From CAZPHU01 sp964419255 (GTDB taxonomy: Bacteria > Fibrobacterota > Chitinivibrionia > Chitinivibrionales > CAYFVL01): a stretch of 56,738 bases of DNA. The translations under genes and the position numbers were made by a program. The stretch's first letter is position 1, and each line of letters starts with the position of its first letter. The notes beneath the pieces are model-generated. The model searched no databases. It saw nothing but the letters and a program-made list of their open reading frames with translations, and had not been told where the DNA came from. This document shows, piece after piece, positions 1 through 8,938 of the stretch. The DNA lies in assembly GCA_964419255.1 (NCBI GenBank), contig CAYQOU010000024.1, positions 1 through 56,738 on the forward strand, written 5' to 3'.

Positions 1-2
1 AG

Positions 3-431
3 AAAGCCGCACAGCCCAAGAAGGCTGTTGCTAAAAAGCAGGCATCACCCAAGAAAGTAGCCGCAGAACAATCGAAGAGACTCGCTACGAAAGTTGGTTC
101 GCAGAAGATCAGTGTCGCGCGCCTTAAAATCGCAAAAACTATTGAAAATCGTGAACCTGTAGATGCAGCAAACCAGTTTTCATCCGATGTGACCTCCTTG
201 TACTGCTTTTCTCACATAAAAGGTGTCTCCGACACGCTTCAGATTCAACATCGGTGGTACAAAGGCGATGTGCAGATAAGCAATGTCGAACTGCCTGTCC
301 GTTCCCCGAGCTGGCGCACCTATAGTAAAGTTACGTTGCCCGAAAAGCCGGTAGGATCCTATAAGGTGGAAATATTAAACGGTAAAACGGAGGCTGTGAT
401 GGAAACCGTAGAGTTTACTGTCAAAAACTAA
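3..431 (+). CDS. DUF2914 domain protein, 5' end outside window
   Basis: This is the 3' part of an open frame that enters from the left edge; 142 residues are visible. The first 50 or so residues are a Lys/Ala/Gln-rich, probably disordered linker. The rest looks like a DUF2914 domain: the ENREPVD motif, then SSDVTSLYCFSHIKG, an HRWYKGD strand with the typical His-Arg-Trp, SPSWRTYSK, and a final GSYKVEI strand. DUF2914 proteins are small beta-rich domains, often at the C terminus of envelope or membrane proteins; no biochemical role is established that I know of. The internal Met at 189 is not the start, because the domain begins upstream of it. A good intrinsic terminator follows 50 bases after the stop. 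The missing N terminus may hold a membrane anchor. Confidence 0.8.
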   Translation, partial: KAAQPKKAVAKKQASPKKVAAEQSKRLATKVGSQKISVARLKIAKTIENREPVDAANQFSSDVTSLYCFSHIKGVSDTLQIQHRWYKGDVQISNVELPVRSPSWRTYSKVTLPEKPVGSYKVEILNGKTEAVMETVEFTVKN

Positions 432-480
432 ACGGCTAGGTTTTCAGCGAACCATCACCAGTTTGGCAGTTGGAGTGTTT

Positions 481-515
481 GAGCGCATGGCTTTTTCGGT
501 CATGCGCTTTTTTTT
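481..515 (+). terminator. Rho-independent terminator after DUF2914 gene
   Basis: A perfect 7-bp stem GCGCATG/CATGCGC with an 11-base loop is followed directly by eight T residues. It sits 50 bases past the DUF2914 stop and ahead of the next gene's ribosome site. Confidence 0.85.
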
Positions 516-565
516 GGCACGTATCTTGTTCAAAGAAGTGGTAAATAGCTATCCCGTGAGGAGGT

Positions 566-1303
566 ATGATGTCGAAAAATGGTGCGTATCTGGGGACATC
601 CGGGTGGACATATGATCATTGGAGTGGCCGTTTTTATCCCGCCGATGTATCCAAGAAAAAATGGTTCGAGTATTTCGCCGATCATTTTGATACAGTCGAA
701 CTGAATGCATCCTTCTACCGTATACCCAAAGAGTCAGTGGTAGAGTCGTGGAACGCCCGCGCTCCACACGATTTCGTTTTCAGCGTGAAGATGTCCCGGC
801 TGGTTACTCACGTAAAGAAACTGCGTAATTGTGATAACGAATTGGAGTGGTTTTTCGGTGTATTTAAGCCGCTTCGACAAAAAATCGGCATGTATCTAAT
901 CCAGATTCCCCCCTCGATTAAAGTCAATCACGACCTGCTCAAGCAATTCTGTGCCACATTACCATCCTCGGCACCGATTACTTTCGAGTTTCGTAACAGG
1001 AGTTGGTACGTGCAGCAGACCTACGAAATTTTGCGGGAATTCAACCACAGTTTTTGTATCCATGACATGAGCGGCTCTTCCACCGAAAGGATCGTCACAG
1101 GGTCCGCCGCATACCTTCGCTTTCATGGCTATCAGGAACGCTATGGGGGAGACTATTCCGATGAAATCCTTGCCGATTGGGCCGACTGGATCGAGTCGCA
1201 AACGGAGAAAACACCGGTGTATGCCTATTTTAATAATGATTTTGAAGGCTTTGCGGTGAAAAACTGTCTACGCCTGCGGGAAATGGTGGGAAGTAAGAAG
1301 TAA
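566..1303 (+). CDS. DUF72 (YecE-like) family protein
   Basis: A 245-residue protein matching the DUF72 family, TIM-barrel-like proteins of unknown function. It opens with the hallmark YLGTSGWTYDHW, then RFYPADV, the FDTVELNASFYRIP motif, FVFSVKMSRLVTHVKK, a FEFRNRSWY strand, and YLRFHG and YAYFNND near the C terminus. The length is normal for the family. Two in-frame ATGs follow a GAGGAGG ribosome site; the second (569) has better spacing, so the first Met may not be used. DUF72 proteins have been loosely linked with nucleic-acid or Fe-S repair enzymes, but this is not settled. The last codons and the stop lie inside a GTAAGAA heptad repeat that runs into the assembly gap, so the extreme C terminus is the least secure part. 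Confidence 0.9.
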   Translation: MMSKNGAYLGTSGWTYDHWSGRFYPADVSKKKWFEYFADHFDTVELNASFYRIPKESVVESWNARAPHDFVFSVKMSRLVTHVKKLRNCDNELEWFFGVFKPLRQKIGMYLIQIPPSIKVNHDLLKQFCATLPSSAPITFEFRNRSWYVQQTYEILREFNHSFCIHDMSGSSTERIVTGSAAYLRFHGYQERYGGDYSDEILADWADWIESQTEKTPVYAYFNNDFEGFAVKNCLRLREMVGSKK

Positions 1304-1430
1304 GAAGTAAGNNNNNNNNNNNNNNNNNNNNNNNNNNNNNNNNNNNNNNNNNNNNNNNNNNNNNNNNNNNNNNNNNNNNNNNNNNNNNNNNNNNNNNNNN
1401 NNNNNNNNNNNAGTAAGGAGTAAGGAGTAG
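1291..1430. repeat. Heptad tandem repeat interrupted by a 100-N assembly gap
   Basis: Left of the gap the sequence is a 7-base tandem repeat of unit GTAAGAA; right of it the unit is GTAAGGA, in the same phase. Positions 1312-1411 are exactly 100 N, the usual placeholder for a gap of unknown size. The simplest reading is a purine-rich minisatellite too long to assemble. No gene is seen between the DUF72 stop and the permease at 1556. Confidence 0.75.
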
Positions 1431-1555
1431 GAGGAAAACACTGGATATGGTGATCGGATGGTATAAGCTCTGAATCGGATAGGTAGTTTGTCTCGATCAG
1501 TTCCGCTGCTAATTATTTTCTTGCCGTTAAATGCCCCGATTTTATTTTCCTGCTT

Positions 1556-2326
1556 ATGATTATTACCTTATTTTCATTAGGACTCGTTGGGGGATTTCTG
1601 GCGGGGCTGCTTGGCCTGGGGGGAGCGCTGGTGATGATCCCGTTGATGTTGACCGTTCCTCCGGTGCTTGGCTTCGAGCCGCTGAATATGAAAGCCGTTT
1701 CCGGGCTTTCGATGCTTCAGGTGTTTTTTTCCTCTCTTTCGGGGCTGATCATTCACCGGAAAAACAACTATGTGCATGGTAAACTGCTTCTTCTGATAGG
1801 AGTTCCACTGTCCCTTTTCGCATTCCTGGGCGCCTACGCCACCCGTTACGTCAACGACATGATACTGCTTGTGTTATTCGAGGTGCTGATTGTTGTGGCC
1901 CTTTTTCCCCTGATCATCTCACCAAAGAAACGTACAGAGGATGAGGCCCGACAGGATCTTCACATTTATCCAGCCCGTTCGATTATCTCCGGCATGTCGG
2001 TAGGAATGGTATCGGGAATGGTTGGTGCGGGTGGTGGATTTATTCTGATTCCTCTATTGATTACCTTTTTGCATATCCCTCTGAAGATTACAATTGGTAC
2101 CAGTCTGGGGATCGTGTTTTTGGGGTCGATCATGGGCGCGTTGGGCAAAATCCTTTCCCTGCAGATTGAGTTGACACATGCTCTTCCTCTGATCATCGGC
2201 TCGATCTTATCCGCCCGGCTTGGAGCCAAAACTAGCCACAAGCTGCCGAGCCATGTTCTCCGATACATCCTCATAGGTGTGGTGATATTCAGCGGTGTGC
2301 AGGTCCTGTTGCGACTTACCGGGTGA
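1556..2326 (+). CDS. TauE/SafE-type membrane permease
   Basis: A 256-residue hydrophobic protein with about eight predicted membrane segments, in two homologous halves. Each half starts with the family's glycine-rich pattern: GLVGGFLAGLLGLGGALVMIP near residues 8-28 and GMVSGMVGAGGGFILIPLL near 150-168. TauE/SafE (formerly DUF81) proteins are inner-membrane exporters or importers of sulfite, sulfoacetate or other small anions; the substrate cannot be read from the sequence. No clear ribosome site precedes the ATG at 1556, so the start is the weakest part of the call, although residue 1 leads straight into the first helix. There are no sulfur-metabolism genes nearby. It is convergent with the receiver gene at 2658. 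Confidence 0.88.
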   Translation: MIITLFSLGLVGGFLAGLLGLGGALVMIPLMLTVPPVLGFEPLNMKAVSGLSMLQVFFSSLSGLIIHRKNNYVHGKLLLLIGVPLSLFAFLGAYATRYVNDMILLVLFEVLIVVALFPLIISPKKRTEDEARQDLHIYPARSIISGMSVGMVSGMVGAGGGFILIPLLITFLHIPLKITIGTSLGIVFLGSIMGALGKILSLQIELTHALPLIIGSILSARLGAKTSHKLPSHVLRYILIGVVIFSGVQVLLRLTG

Positions 2327-2657
2327 AGAGGGTAAAAGAGAAGGGTGAAGAAAATAAACGCACATCACTTCTTCTTTAGCGGTTGTTGGCCGGGATTAGC
2401 ACATACATTTTGCTCCCTTTGTACGCAGACCCATGCAAACGAAAGTAATTCTATACGAAACAGATATTGCTCCACGAATTGAAAACTAACGCAATTCTCA
2501 CAGAGCATGGCCAACAATTTTTCACCAACTGTTTTTTATTTACATTTGACAGAACCTGTAAGGAGCGGAAAAACTCATTACATCCTTACACTGTCGTAAG
2601 ATAATAACATCTTGGGAGGAAATCAGGCGAAACAGCATTCTTTCTGATTTCTACCTC
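2327..2657. other. Intergenic region between convergent genes
   Basis: 331 bases between the permease and the receiver gene. It begins with a purine-rich run of AGGGTAAAAGAGAAGGGTGAAG type, like the heptad repeats near 1300 and 17870. A TTGACA at 2546 has no matching -10 box. I see no gene or clear terminator. Confidence 0.6.
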
Positions 2658-3047
2658 TTATTTCTTATCTCTATATTCCAGCTTGCCCTTGTCCAGAAAG
2701 TGTTGTATGTATCCGATAAGTTGCTCATCATCGTATTTACTTACGATCTCGTCGGCGCCGGCATCCAGGGCTGATTGCCTGTACATGCTTACCTCGTGTC
2801 CGGTCACCACCAGGATGTACATCCCGTGGCATTGGGGTTTGAGCCTCCGGATCATCTCGATACCATCGATACCAGGAAGTGAAATATCAACCAGTACCAG
2901 ATTCGGACTAAAAGAGGGGATCTCTTCCATGGCCTTCTCGGCGGTTTCGCTTTCTCTGATGTCGGTCACGACCGGGAAATTTTTCTTCAGCAGGCGCCTG
3001 AGAATAAGGCGCATCGAATCGTGATCTTCCACAATGTAGACTTTCAT
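2658..3047 (-). CDS. Stand-alone response regulator receiver
   Basis: A 129-residue CheY-like receiver with no output domain. The phosphorylation site is complete: acidic pocket Glu7-Asp8, acceptor Asp54 in LVLVDISLPGIDG, Thr82 in VVTGHE and Lys104 in IVSKYD. It lies 21 bases downstream of the histidine kinase on the same strand, so the two are very likely cotranscribed and partners. With no DNA-binding domain, it must act through protein contacts or as a phosphorelay intermediate. A close paralog is encoded at 29334-29726; the two share ISLPGIDGIEMIRRL, VVTGHEV and AGAD, which implies a duplicated signalling module. Confidence 0.93.
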   Translation of the reverse strand: MKVYIVEDHDSMRLILRRLLKKNFPVVTDIRESETAEKAMEEIPSFSPNLVLVDISLPGIDGIEMIRRLKPQCHGMYILVVTGHEVSMYRQSALDAGADEIVSKYDDEQLIGYIQHFLDKGKLEYRDKK

Positions 3048-3068
3048 CTCCGTTTATCCCTTCATTGG

Positions 3069-5642
3069 CTAATACTTCTCCACAGGAAATGTTAGTATAC
3101 ATTCCGTACCCTTTCCTATGGTGCTGTTTATGACAAGATCGCCGTTGAAAAGTCGCAACCGCTCCCGGATGCTGAATATCCCCAGCTGCGTCTCGCCCGC
3201 CGTCTCCTTGAGCACCTGTTTTACATCGAAACCACGGCCTCTGTCGTTGACCGTTATTTGCAGGCGATTATCACTACAGCCAGCCTCCACCCTTGCGGCA
3301 TTAACCTTCGCGTGTTCTCTGACATTAATCAGCAATTCTCTAACCATTTGTGCAAGCATCTGCTGGGTTTCACCGCGAATGGAGCCAAGCGACTCTTCCA
3401 TCGAAAGCTCCACGATAAAACCGTACACCTTTCTCATATGGCTGGACAGCCACTGCAGCGCTGCATCCAGCCCCTGGGTGCGCAGGATCGGCGGATTCAA
3501 CTCTACTGACATTGTCCGGGTGGTTCGCAGGGCATTTTCCAGTATTTTCAGCCCCTCCGCTACATCATCATACCCCTCAAGCTGCTCGGCCGCCTTATGG
3601 TCGCGGACATGTTGATTTAGCAGCATTTTCGCACCGAAAAGCTGCTGCTGCAGGTTTTCGTGAAGGATATAGCTGAAACGCTTGCGCTCCCGTTGCTCGG
3701 CCAGGGTTAGCGCCTTAGACAGTTTTCGGGCCTGCTCGGTGCGTTTTACCACCATTTCCTCCAGATTCTGGTTAAGCACCCGGAGCCGGGTTTGGCTCTC
3801 CTCCAGTTTGGCCTGCGTCTGTTTACTTATATCGATATTGGTTGCCGTACCGTACCACTTGATGATCTGCCCCGCGTCGTTGCGCGCCGGGTATGCGCGA
3901 CTCAGATACCAGTGGAAACTGCCGTCGATATGTTTGATGCGATGCTCTATCTGGTAGATATCACCCGTTCTGACCGCGTGACTCCAGGCATCTATCGTTG
4001 GTTGAAGGTCCTTTTCATGGACAACAGGTCCCCACTTCCAGACGCCGTCCTCACCGGGGGAAATGCCACCGAAATCACGGTACTTCTGGTTATAGTAATC
4101 CACAGTCCCGTCAGGGTTGGCTGTCCACACCAGCTGCGGCATGGAATCGGCCAGCTGACGGAATCGCTCTTCGCTGGTTCGCAGGGCGACAGCAGTCTGC
4201 CTCAACTGAGTCAGATCGGGACTGATCATCGCCCATGCAAGAATCTTCCCATCATCGTCTTTTATGACAAATGCATTCCATAATGTGTAGATCGTCTCTC
4301 CCGTCTTGAAGTTCTTGAAACGAACTTCACCGCGCCACCACCGTCGTTTGTACAGGGCGGGAAAAGCTTGGTTTTCTATGACCGGGCGATCTTCGGGGTG
4401 AAAATAGTCGATCAACCTGCTTTTACTCACATCATCATCCGAATCGAGCCCCACCATGCGTTTGCCGGCATCGTTGACATAAAACGGCTCGAATTCGGGA
4501 GAGACAAGCCCGATGAAATCCCCGCTGTTTTCCACCACCGATGCAAACAGTCTCAGGCGCTGCTCTCGATCCCGTAGCTGCATGGCCATGACATTGGTGT
4601 CGGTGATAAGAGTGTCGAATTCTCTTAGCCCGCTGCCTGCCGCGATTACCGAAAACTCCCCTCGGGCAACCTCTTTTACGTGTCGCTGGACCGTTGCCAG
4701 AGAGCGTGTAATGACATCGACCGTGCGCTTGGCAAGAACCAGCGTGAGTATGGCCACCAAAATTGAAATAACGAAAATAAAAGCATAAGGGAGTATGAAG
4801 GGGCTAAAGAAATCGGATACCTGTATGGCGGCCCCACTGACCCACCCGATGCCCCGGATCGGTACCCGCGCTCCCAGTCTCCGTCTGGCGGTGCCGATGG
4901 GGGCGGTGAAGTATCCGGTCGCCTCATCTCCCCGCAGGGCCTTGCCCAAAATGGGATCCTTTCCTTTCCATATCCGATCGAAAGAACTCAGCGTATCCAG
5001 AGGCTGGTTGGTATATATAAGATTGCCCAGCCGGTCAAAGAGTGCAATGAATTCACCCAGCGGACGATGAAGGGCAAGGATCTCGCCGAGCATTTCGGGC
5101 TGTATAAATGCTGTCACGGCAAAGGACAGCTCGTGCTGTTCGTCATAAAACCCTCGTCCGATAATAAAGCCGGGGGTAAAATCACCTTTGGTGCGAAGAA
5201 AATTGCTTACTACTATCGAATCGCCGGCTTTCAACCGCCTGAAATAGTCTCTGTCGGCAACATTGATTCCCGTAATTTGGGGACGGCTACTGGAGACGAT
5301 TGTTCCGTCATAATCGATGACTGAAAAGTCACGCACGGAGGTGTATAATTCGCTCAGACGGGCAAGGTATTCGGTCATTTTAGAAGTATCGGAATCGGCA
5401 AACATCTGACGTGCAACCCCTATGGCATACTCTTCGTGCACTATATCGTTTACCATCTGACTAAAAGCTACACCTATAACACGGGCAACCTCCAGATTAC
5501 TTTTAACTTCCTGCTGATAATGGGCACGAAACCAGTATATCTCGGTTAGCACCACCAGCACTGTAAATAACAGGATAATTGCCGAGGACATCCAGAGCAG
5601 TCGGGTACGCAAAGATCCCAGTTTTTCGGTAAAAAAATTCAT
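3069..5642 (-). CDS. Membrane sensor histidine kinase (CACHE-HAMP-PAS-PAS-HisKA_3-like)
   Basis: 857 residues. An N-terminal membrane helix (about 13-35) and a second (about 283-304) flank a periplasmic region of about 250 residues that looks like a double-CACHE sensor (DFSVIDYDGTIVSSS, RDYFRRL). A HAMP-like linker follows (305-360), then two PAS domains (about 365-480 and 490-610; EERFRQLADSMPQLVW starts the second), a coiled coil, and a NarX/DesK-type kinase core. His661 in ERKRFSYILHENLQQQL is the likely phosphoacceptor; ELLINVREHA is the N box, NDRGRGFD the G1 box and LGIFSIRERL the G2 box. This kinase type usually pairs with LuxR-type regulators, yet the adjacent partner at 2658 is a bare receiver. 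The ligand is unknown; CACHE domains typically bind small molecules such as amino or carboxylic acids. Confidence 0.92.
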   Translation of the reverse strand: MNFFTEKLGSLRTRLLWMSSAIILLFTVLVVLTEIYWFRAHYQQEVKSNLEVARVIGVAFSQMVNDIVHEEYAIGVARQMFADSDTSKMTEYLARLSELYTSVRDFSVIDYDGTIVSSSRPQITGINVADRDYFRRLKAGDSIVVSNFLRTKGDFTPGFIIGRGFYDEQHELSFAVTAFIQPEMLGEILALHRPLGEFIALFDRLGNLIYTNQPLDTLSSFDRIWKGKDPILGKALRGDEATGYFTAPIGTARRRLGARVPIRGIGWVSGAAIQVSDFFSPFILPYAFIFVISILVAILTLVLAKRTVDVITRSLATVQRHVKEVARGEFSVIAAGSGLREFDTLITDTNVMAMQLRDREQRLRLFASVVENSGDFIGLVSPEFEPFYVNDAGKRMVGLDSDDDVSKSRLIDYFHPEDRPVIENQAFPALYKRRWWRGEVRFKNFKTGETIYTLWNAFVIKDDDGKILAWAMISPDLTQLRQTAVALRTSEERFRQLADSMPQLVWTANPDGTVDYYNQKYRDFGGISPGEDGVWKWGPVVHEKDLQPTIDAWSHAVRTGDIYQIEHRIKHIDGSFHWYLSRAYPARNDAGQIIKWYGTATNIDISKQTQAKLEESQTRLRVLNQNLEEMVVKRTEQARKLSKALTLAEQRERKRFSYILHENLQQQLFGAKMLLNQHVRDHKAAEQLEGYDDVAEGLKILENALRTTRTMSVELNPPILRTQGLDAALQWLSSHMRKVYGFIVELSMEESLGSIRGETQQMLAQMVRELLINVREHAKVNAARVEAGCSDNRLQITVNDRGRGFDVKQVLKETAGETQLGIFSIRERLRLFNGDLVINSTIGKGTECILTFPVEKY

Positions 5643-5851
5643 GAGTCTTGTATGATTATCCCTAAGCAGAAGGTTTATGATGCAGACATCATTTAACTAA
5701 CAAGAAAATGGCTGCGAAAAGGATGCCAGAGGAAGAAAATACACGATAAACAAAGAGTTATCCACCATTTCATGTTTTAATCCGGCTTCGATAATCAGCC
5801 GATAAAAAAACGGTTCCCATCGGTGACTGTATCGGTTTGGAGTCGTTGATT

Positions 5852-6406
5852 TCAACCATCGAAGTGGCCCAGAATGTGCCCATCCTCGATTTCCATTCCC
5901 ACCGAAAAGCAGTTTGGCGTGTGAAGGGCAGCGAAGAGGTCGCGAATGTCGATACGTCCGCCCGCTCTCCGTTCGACTCTGTGGATGGTCATCTTTGAGC
6001 CAAGCGGAGGAGAGTGGGTGCTGTCGGCGGCCGATACCAGGTAGGTGGCGTTGGTGTCAAAGTAGCGGCTCAGCCTCACCAGTGCATTATCTGTTCCCAT
6101 GATTGTGCTCGATTCGTTGGTCCGATACAGATCGATGCGCAGCTGATCCCCATGCCACGCGTTGCCTCCATTATGGTAGTCGTATGAATAGAAATACATC
6201 CGTATGGTGTCGCCGATTCTTTCTACCGAATTGGGATGAGATGCATTTCCCGTCAGCTCGAGATAAGTATCATCGAAATAGCCGGTGAAGCTGATGGGCG
6301 GCTGATACCCGGAGGTTGAAACGGCATCGAAGGCCCCGCAGCCGTGCAGCAAGGCCAGAGTCGTCAGGCAAAAAACACCCAGAGTGCGTAGATGGATCTC
6401 ATTCAT
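5852..6406 (-). CDS. Predicted lipoprotein of unknown function
   Basis: 184 residues. The N terminus has a hydrophobic stretch followed by LALLHGC, a reasonable lipobox with Cys23 as the lipidated residue. The mature part is polar and rich in Thr, Tyr and Asp, suggesting a small beta-sheet domain. I do not recognise a family. Upstream bases show no strong ribosome site, so the start is chosen because it gives a complete lipoprotein signal. It stands alone on the minus strand, about 200 bases from apbE upstream and about 210 from the kinase downstream, so it is probably a monocistron. Confidence 0.65.
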   Translation of the reverse strand: MNEIHLRTLGVFCLTTLALLHGCGAFDAVSTSGYQPPISFTGYFDDTYLELTGNASHPNSVERIGDTIRMYFYSYDYHNGGNAWHGDQLRIDLYRTNESSTIMGTDNALVRLSRYFDTNATYLVSAADSTHSPPLGSKMTIHRVERRAGGRIDIRDLFAALHTPNCFSVGMEIEDGHILGHFDG

Positions 6407-6606
6407 GTATCAAATTGTACAAAAGAATCTGGAGATCGACAACTTCCGCGTGCAGCATAGTCCGGCATCGTCTGATCCACACGATTTGCCGCCAGGCCCA
6501 AAGCGCGTCGATGCAATCTGTATATTCGAGCGCCATTCTGTGTATTCCTTATCGTGTGCCTAAGTGTTTAAGACCGCTATTAATTGTCATCTCCGTCCTG
6601 TCGCTG

Positions 6607-7620
6607 CTACCGGCAGGAAATCGTGGTATCCGTGAAATTGAGCTGCTCACACCACCCGTCACTGACAAACACGTTGCCCAAACTGTCTACTCCCAGGCAT
6701 TCCACCTCCGGTCGACTTTCGACAAATGCGAGGATTGAATCGGGATGCAGGCAGAAAAGACCGGTGCTGAGCACATCGGCCACAATCGGGTTGCCTGTCC
6801 TGATCGTCAGGCTTTGATTTGTGCGGCAGGACCGCCCGGTGCGGGGATTGAAAATGTGGTGATAGCGAATCGAGTCCTGTATGTAGAATCGTTCGTAATC
6901 GCCGCTGGTGACTACAGATGCATTTGACAGTCGTACTGTGGCAAGCATGTTTTTACGCACTCGGGGATGTTGAATGCCGACCAGCCACGGTTTACCATCA
7001 GATCGGGTTCCACGGCCGATGATATCCCCGCCCGCGGATATCAGATAATTTTTGATACCTTTCTTATCCAAAAGCTGTGCTGCCTCTCTGAGAACAAAAC
7101 CTTTGGCTATTCCGCCGACATCAATGGTTACTGTGCTGTCCGAAAAAATCAAAATAGAATCATTATGGACGCGCACCCCTAAATTCCCTATGCGCTCCAG
7201 TACTGAATCGATTTGCTGTTGAGACGGAATATGAAGCTTGGCACTTTTTTCTCCAAAACCCCACAGCTCCTTGAGAGGAAATATGGTCAGATCGAACATG
7301 CCTTCGAGAGTGTCCCCGTAGGCCAGGGCCGCTGTAACCATTTCCGCCACTATGGGTGAGACTGCGACAGTATCTTTTTCGCGCAGATTGATGGGAAGGA
7401 TTTCCGATTGGGTTGACGTTTGTGAGAAGTGAGTTTCCCAGTAAGTGAAAAGAGAATCGAGTGTCTGCCAGACCGAATCTGGCCTTATGGTGTCATTCTT
7501 TATCAGCGTAACTTTAACAATTGTATCCATACGGAAAAAGGTCTGCGAGATAAGCTCAGGAGTTGGACTGCAGAACAGGAGAATCATAAACGATAAAACC
7601 AGTAGTCTAAAGAAACGCAT
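6607..7620 (-). CDS. apbE: FAD:protein FMN transferase (ApbE/Ftp)
   Basis: 337 residues, the normal length for ApbE. The enzyme uses FAD to attach FMN covalently to a Thr or Ser of target proteins such as RnfG or NqrC at the outer face of the inner membrane, and needs Mg2+. Visible motifs: FFRMDTIVKVTL at the start of the domain, TIDVGGIAKGFVLREA, YLISAGGDIIGRG, VVTSGDYERFY, HHIFNPRTGRSC, and ADVLSTGLFCL in place of the usual ADALSTALF. The N terminus is a lipoprotein signal ending in LLFCS (Cys17), as in many periplasmic ApbE proteins. An AAAGG ribosome site lies about ten bases before the ATG. No Rnf, Nqr or other flavinylation target is seen in the window, so the substrate must be elsewhere. 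Confidence 0.93.
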   Translation of the reverse strand: MRFFRLLVLSFMILLFCSPTPELISQTFFRMDTIVKVTLIKNDTIRPDSVWQTLDSLFTYWETHFSQTSTQSEILPINLREKDTVAVSPIVAEMVTAALAYGDTLEGMFDLTIFPLKELWGFGEKSAKLHIPSQQQIDSVLERIGNLGVRVHNDSILIFSDSTVTIDVGGIAKGFVLREAAQLLDKKGIKNYLISAGGDIIGRGTRSDGKPWLVGIQHPRVRKNMLATVRLSNASVVTSGDYERFYIQDSIRYHHIFNPRTGRSCRTNQSLTIRTGNPIVADVLSTGLFCLHPDSILAFVESRPEVECLGVDSLGNVFVSDGWCEQLNFTDTTISCR

Positions 7621-7912
7621 TAAAAAAAGGACCTTTCTAAACGATTGCCGTAAAGGCTACAAAAAAACAGGAGTTCTGATAGTGCCGGGGACTCTGCCAT
7701 TGGCGCAACAATGAAATATACCTAAATTGAAGGATTACTTTCCGCTAATTTTTTCTTCTCGATAGTAGGCTTAGCTGTATCGATTGTATAATTGCCGAAA
7801 CCAAATTGTAAGCTGATTTGTTTCTGTTCAGAACAGGGACGATCGTGCTATTCACGGCAATGCGGGGTCATGGAGTAGCGCCCCCTCTCATGTCTGGTTT
7901 TTACTTTTCTAT

Positions 7913-8059
7913 GCATCGAGCTGTTCTGAGTGGATGTTTCCTACAAATCCTGAGGGCAGAAGGGTTGGTACTAAATACCCTCCCATGGTGTTTCGAAGTG
8001 CTGAGGAATATATGACCCAAGGGGTTGCGCGAATGGCCGCGAGACAATCGCGTAATTTA
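7913..8059 (-). repeat. MITE-like intergenic repeat, copy 1
   Basis: Read on the minus strand it starts near 8059 with a GCGATTGTCTCGCGGCCATT block and ends near 7913 with TCCACTCAGAACAGCTCGAT, the left and right blocks shared by the family. Length is about 147 bases. It lies downstream of the Mut7-C gene in the same direction. The rest of the 512-base interval 7621-8132 shows no gene. Confidence 0.6.
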
Positions 8060-8132
8060 GGATTTCATCGACATGTATATATGGGGGTTTGAAAAAGAAA
8101 AAAACTAGTCCGGTCTGAATCCGGACTGCAGT

Positions 8133-8891
8133 TTACTCTTTCTGACATAATGTGCGCAGCCTCTGAATCTTCTGTTCCATAGATATCGTATGGGTGCCCC
8201 GCCAATATACTCTCTGACACCGGCTGCACTGCATAAACCTGTCAGCCGTTTGAACGACATGGCCCGGGACCAGTCTTTTTACCTCCTCAGGCAAACGGGC
8301 CGAAAGTTCCCCATTGCACCGCATGCATCGGGTAAAAGGCGCGAAGCTGGTGCAGAGATCGAAACGCCTGACTACCTCCTCGATCTGGCGTTGGGGGTCT
8401 GTTGAACGTATCCAATATCCATGTGTAACCGAACTGTGTTTCAGAATACCCTGATCGCGGGTAAGAATGATTCTTTTCTGTTCGATCGAAATGGAGATGA
8501 TCTCAAGATCGGAAAGATCGTTGCGATAGCAGGAATCAAAACCCAACATACGCAGCAGGCGGCACAATGTGCCGAGGTGAACATCCAAAACAAATCTGGT
8601 GGTGCGCAGGGGTGAAGGATGGAGGTGTTGAATGGGAGTGACATCGAGCGATTCAAACACCGGATAGACGGCTACCCGTTCACCTCCCTGCAACCGGAAG
8701 GTGAAATCAACCGAATCGCCGTTTATAAGAATGAGGTCTATCTCGGTATGGGGCACTCCAATCGCCTCGATGGCATCTTTAACCGATGGCGTGCCGGAGA
8801 AATGGTACGGAAATGTTTTCTTACGTTTATGTTCGTGAAGAAAATCGTTTAACTCTTCGTAAAAGCGAAAAAAGGAGACCCTTGCATGCAT
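8133..8891 (-). CDS. Mut7-C RNase-like protein with ubiquitin-like N domain
   Basis: 252 residues. The N-terminal 90 residues match the Mut7-C ubiquitin-like domain: FFRFYEELNDFL, then KDAIEAIGVPHTEIDLILING and a GGERVAVYPVFE ending. The C-terminal part is a Mut7-C PIN-like domain: RFVLDVHLGTLCRLLRMLGFD, where Asp103 is a conserved acidic residue, then SDLEIISI and IILTRDQGIL with the second acidic cluster. A zinc ribbon follows, with CMRCNGEL and CSRCQRVYWRGTH supplying four Cys. Mut7-C proteins are predicted metal-dependent RNases related to the exonuclease Mut7; substrates in bacteria are not known. The gene stands alone, with a repeat element downstream. Confidence 0.88.
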   Translation of the reverse strand: MHARVSFFRFYEELNDFLHEHKRKKTFPYHFSGTPSVKDAIEAIGVPHTEIDLILINGDSVDFTFRLQGGERVAVYPVFESLDVTPIQHLHPSPLRTTRFVLDVHLGTLCRLLRMLGFDSCYRNDLSDLEIISISIEQKRIILTRDQGILKHSSVTHGYWIRSTDPQRQIEEVVRRFDLCTSFAPFTRCMRCNGELSARLPEEVKRLVPGHVVQTADRFMQCSRCQRVYWRGTHTISMEQKIQRLRTLCQKE

Positions 8892-8938
8892 AAATGCTAG
8901 AAAATCCTTACGTTTTTTTATCCACGATTACGTTTCCT

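Noticed and set aside
2546..2575. TTGACA box at 2546 as a promoter
   Set aside because: No -10 match at usual spacing, and no plus-strand gene follows.
7818..8015. 65-codon frame between apbE and the Mut7-C gene
   Set aside because: It overlaps repeat copy 1 and shows no coding character.
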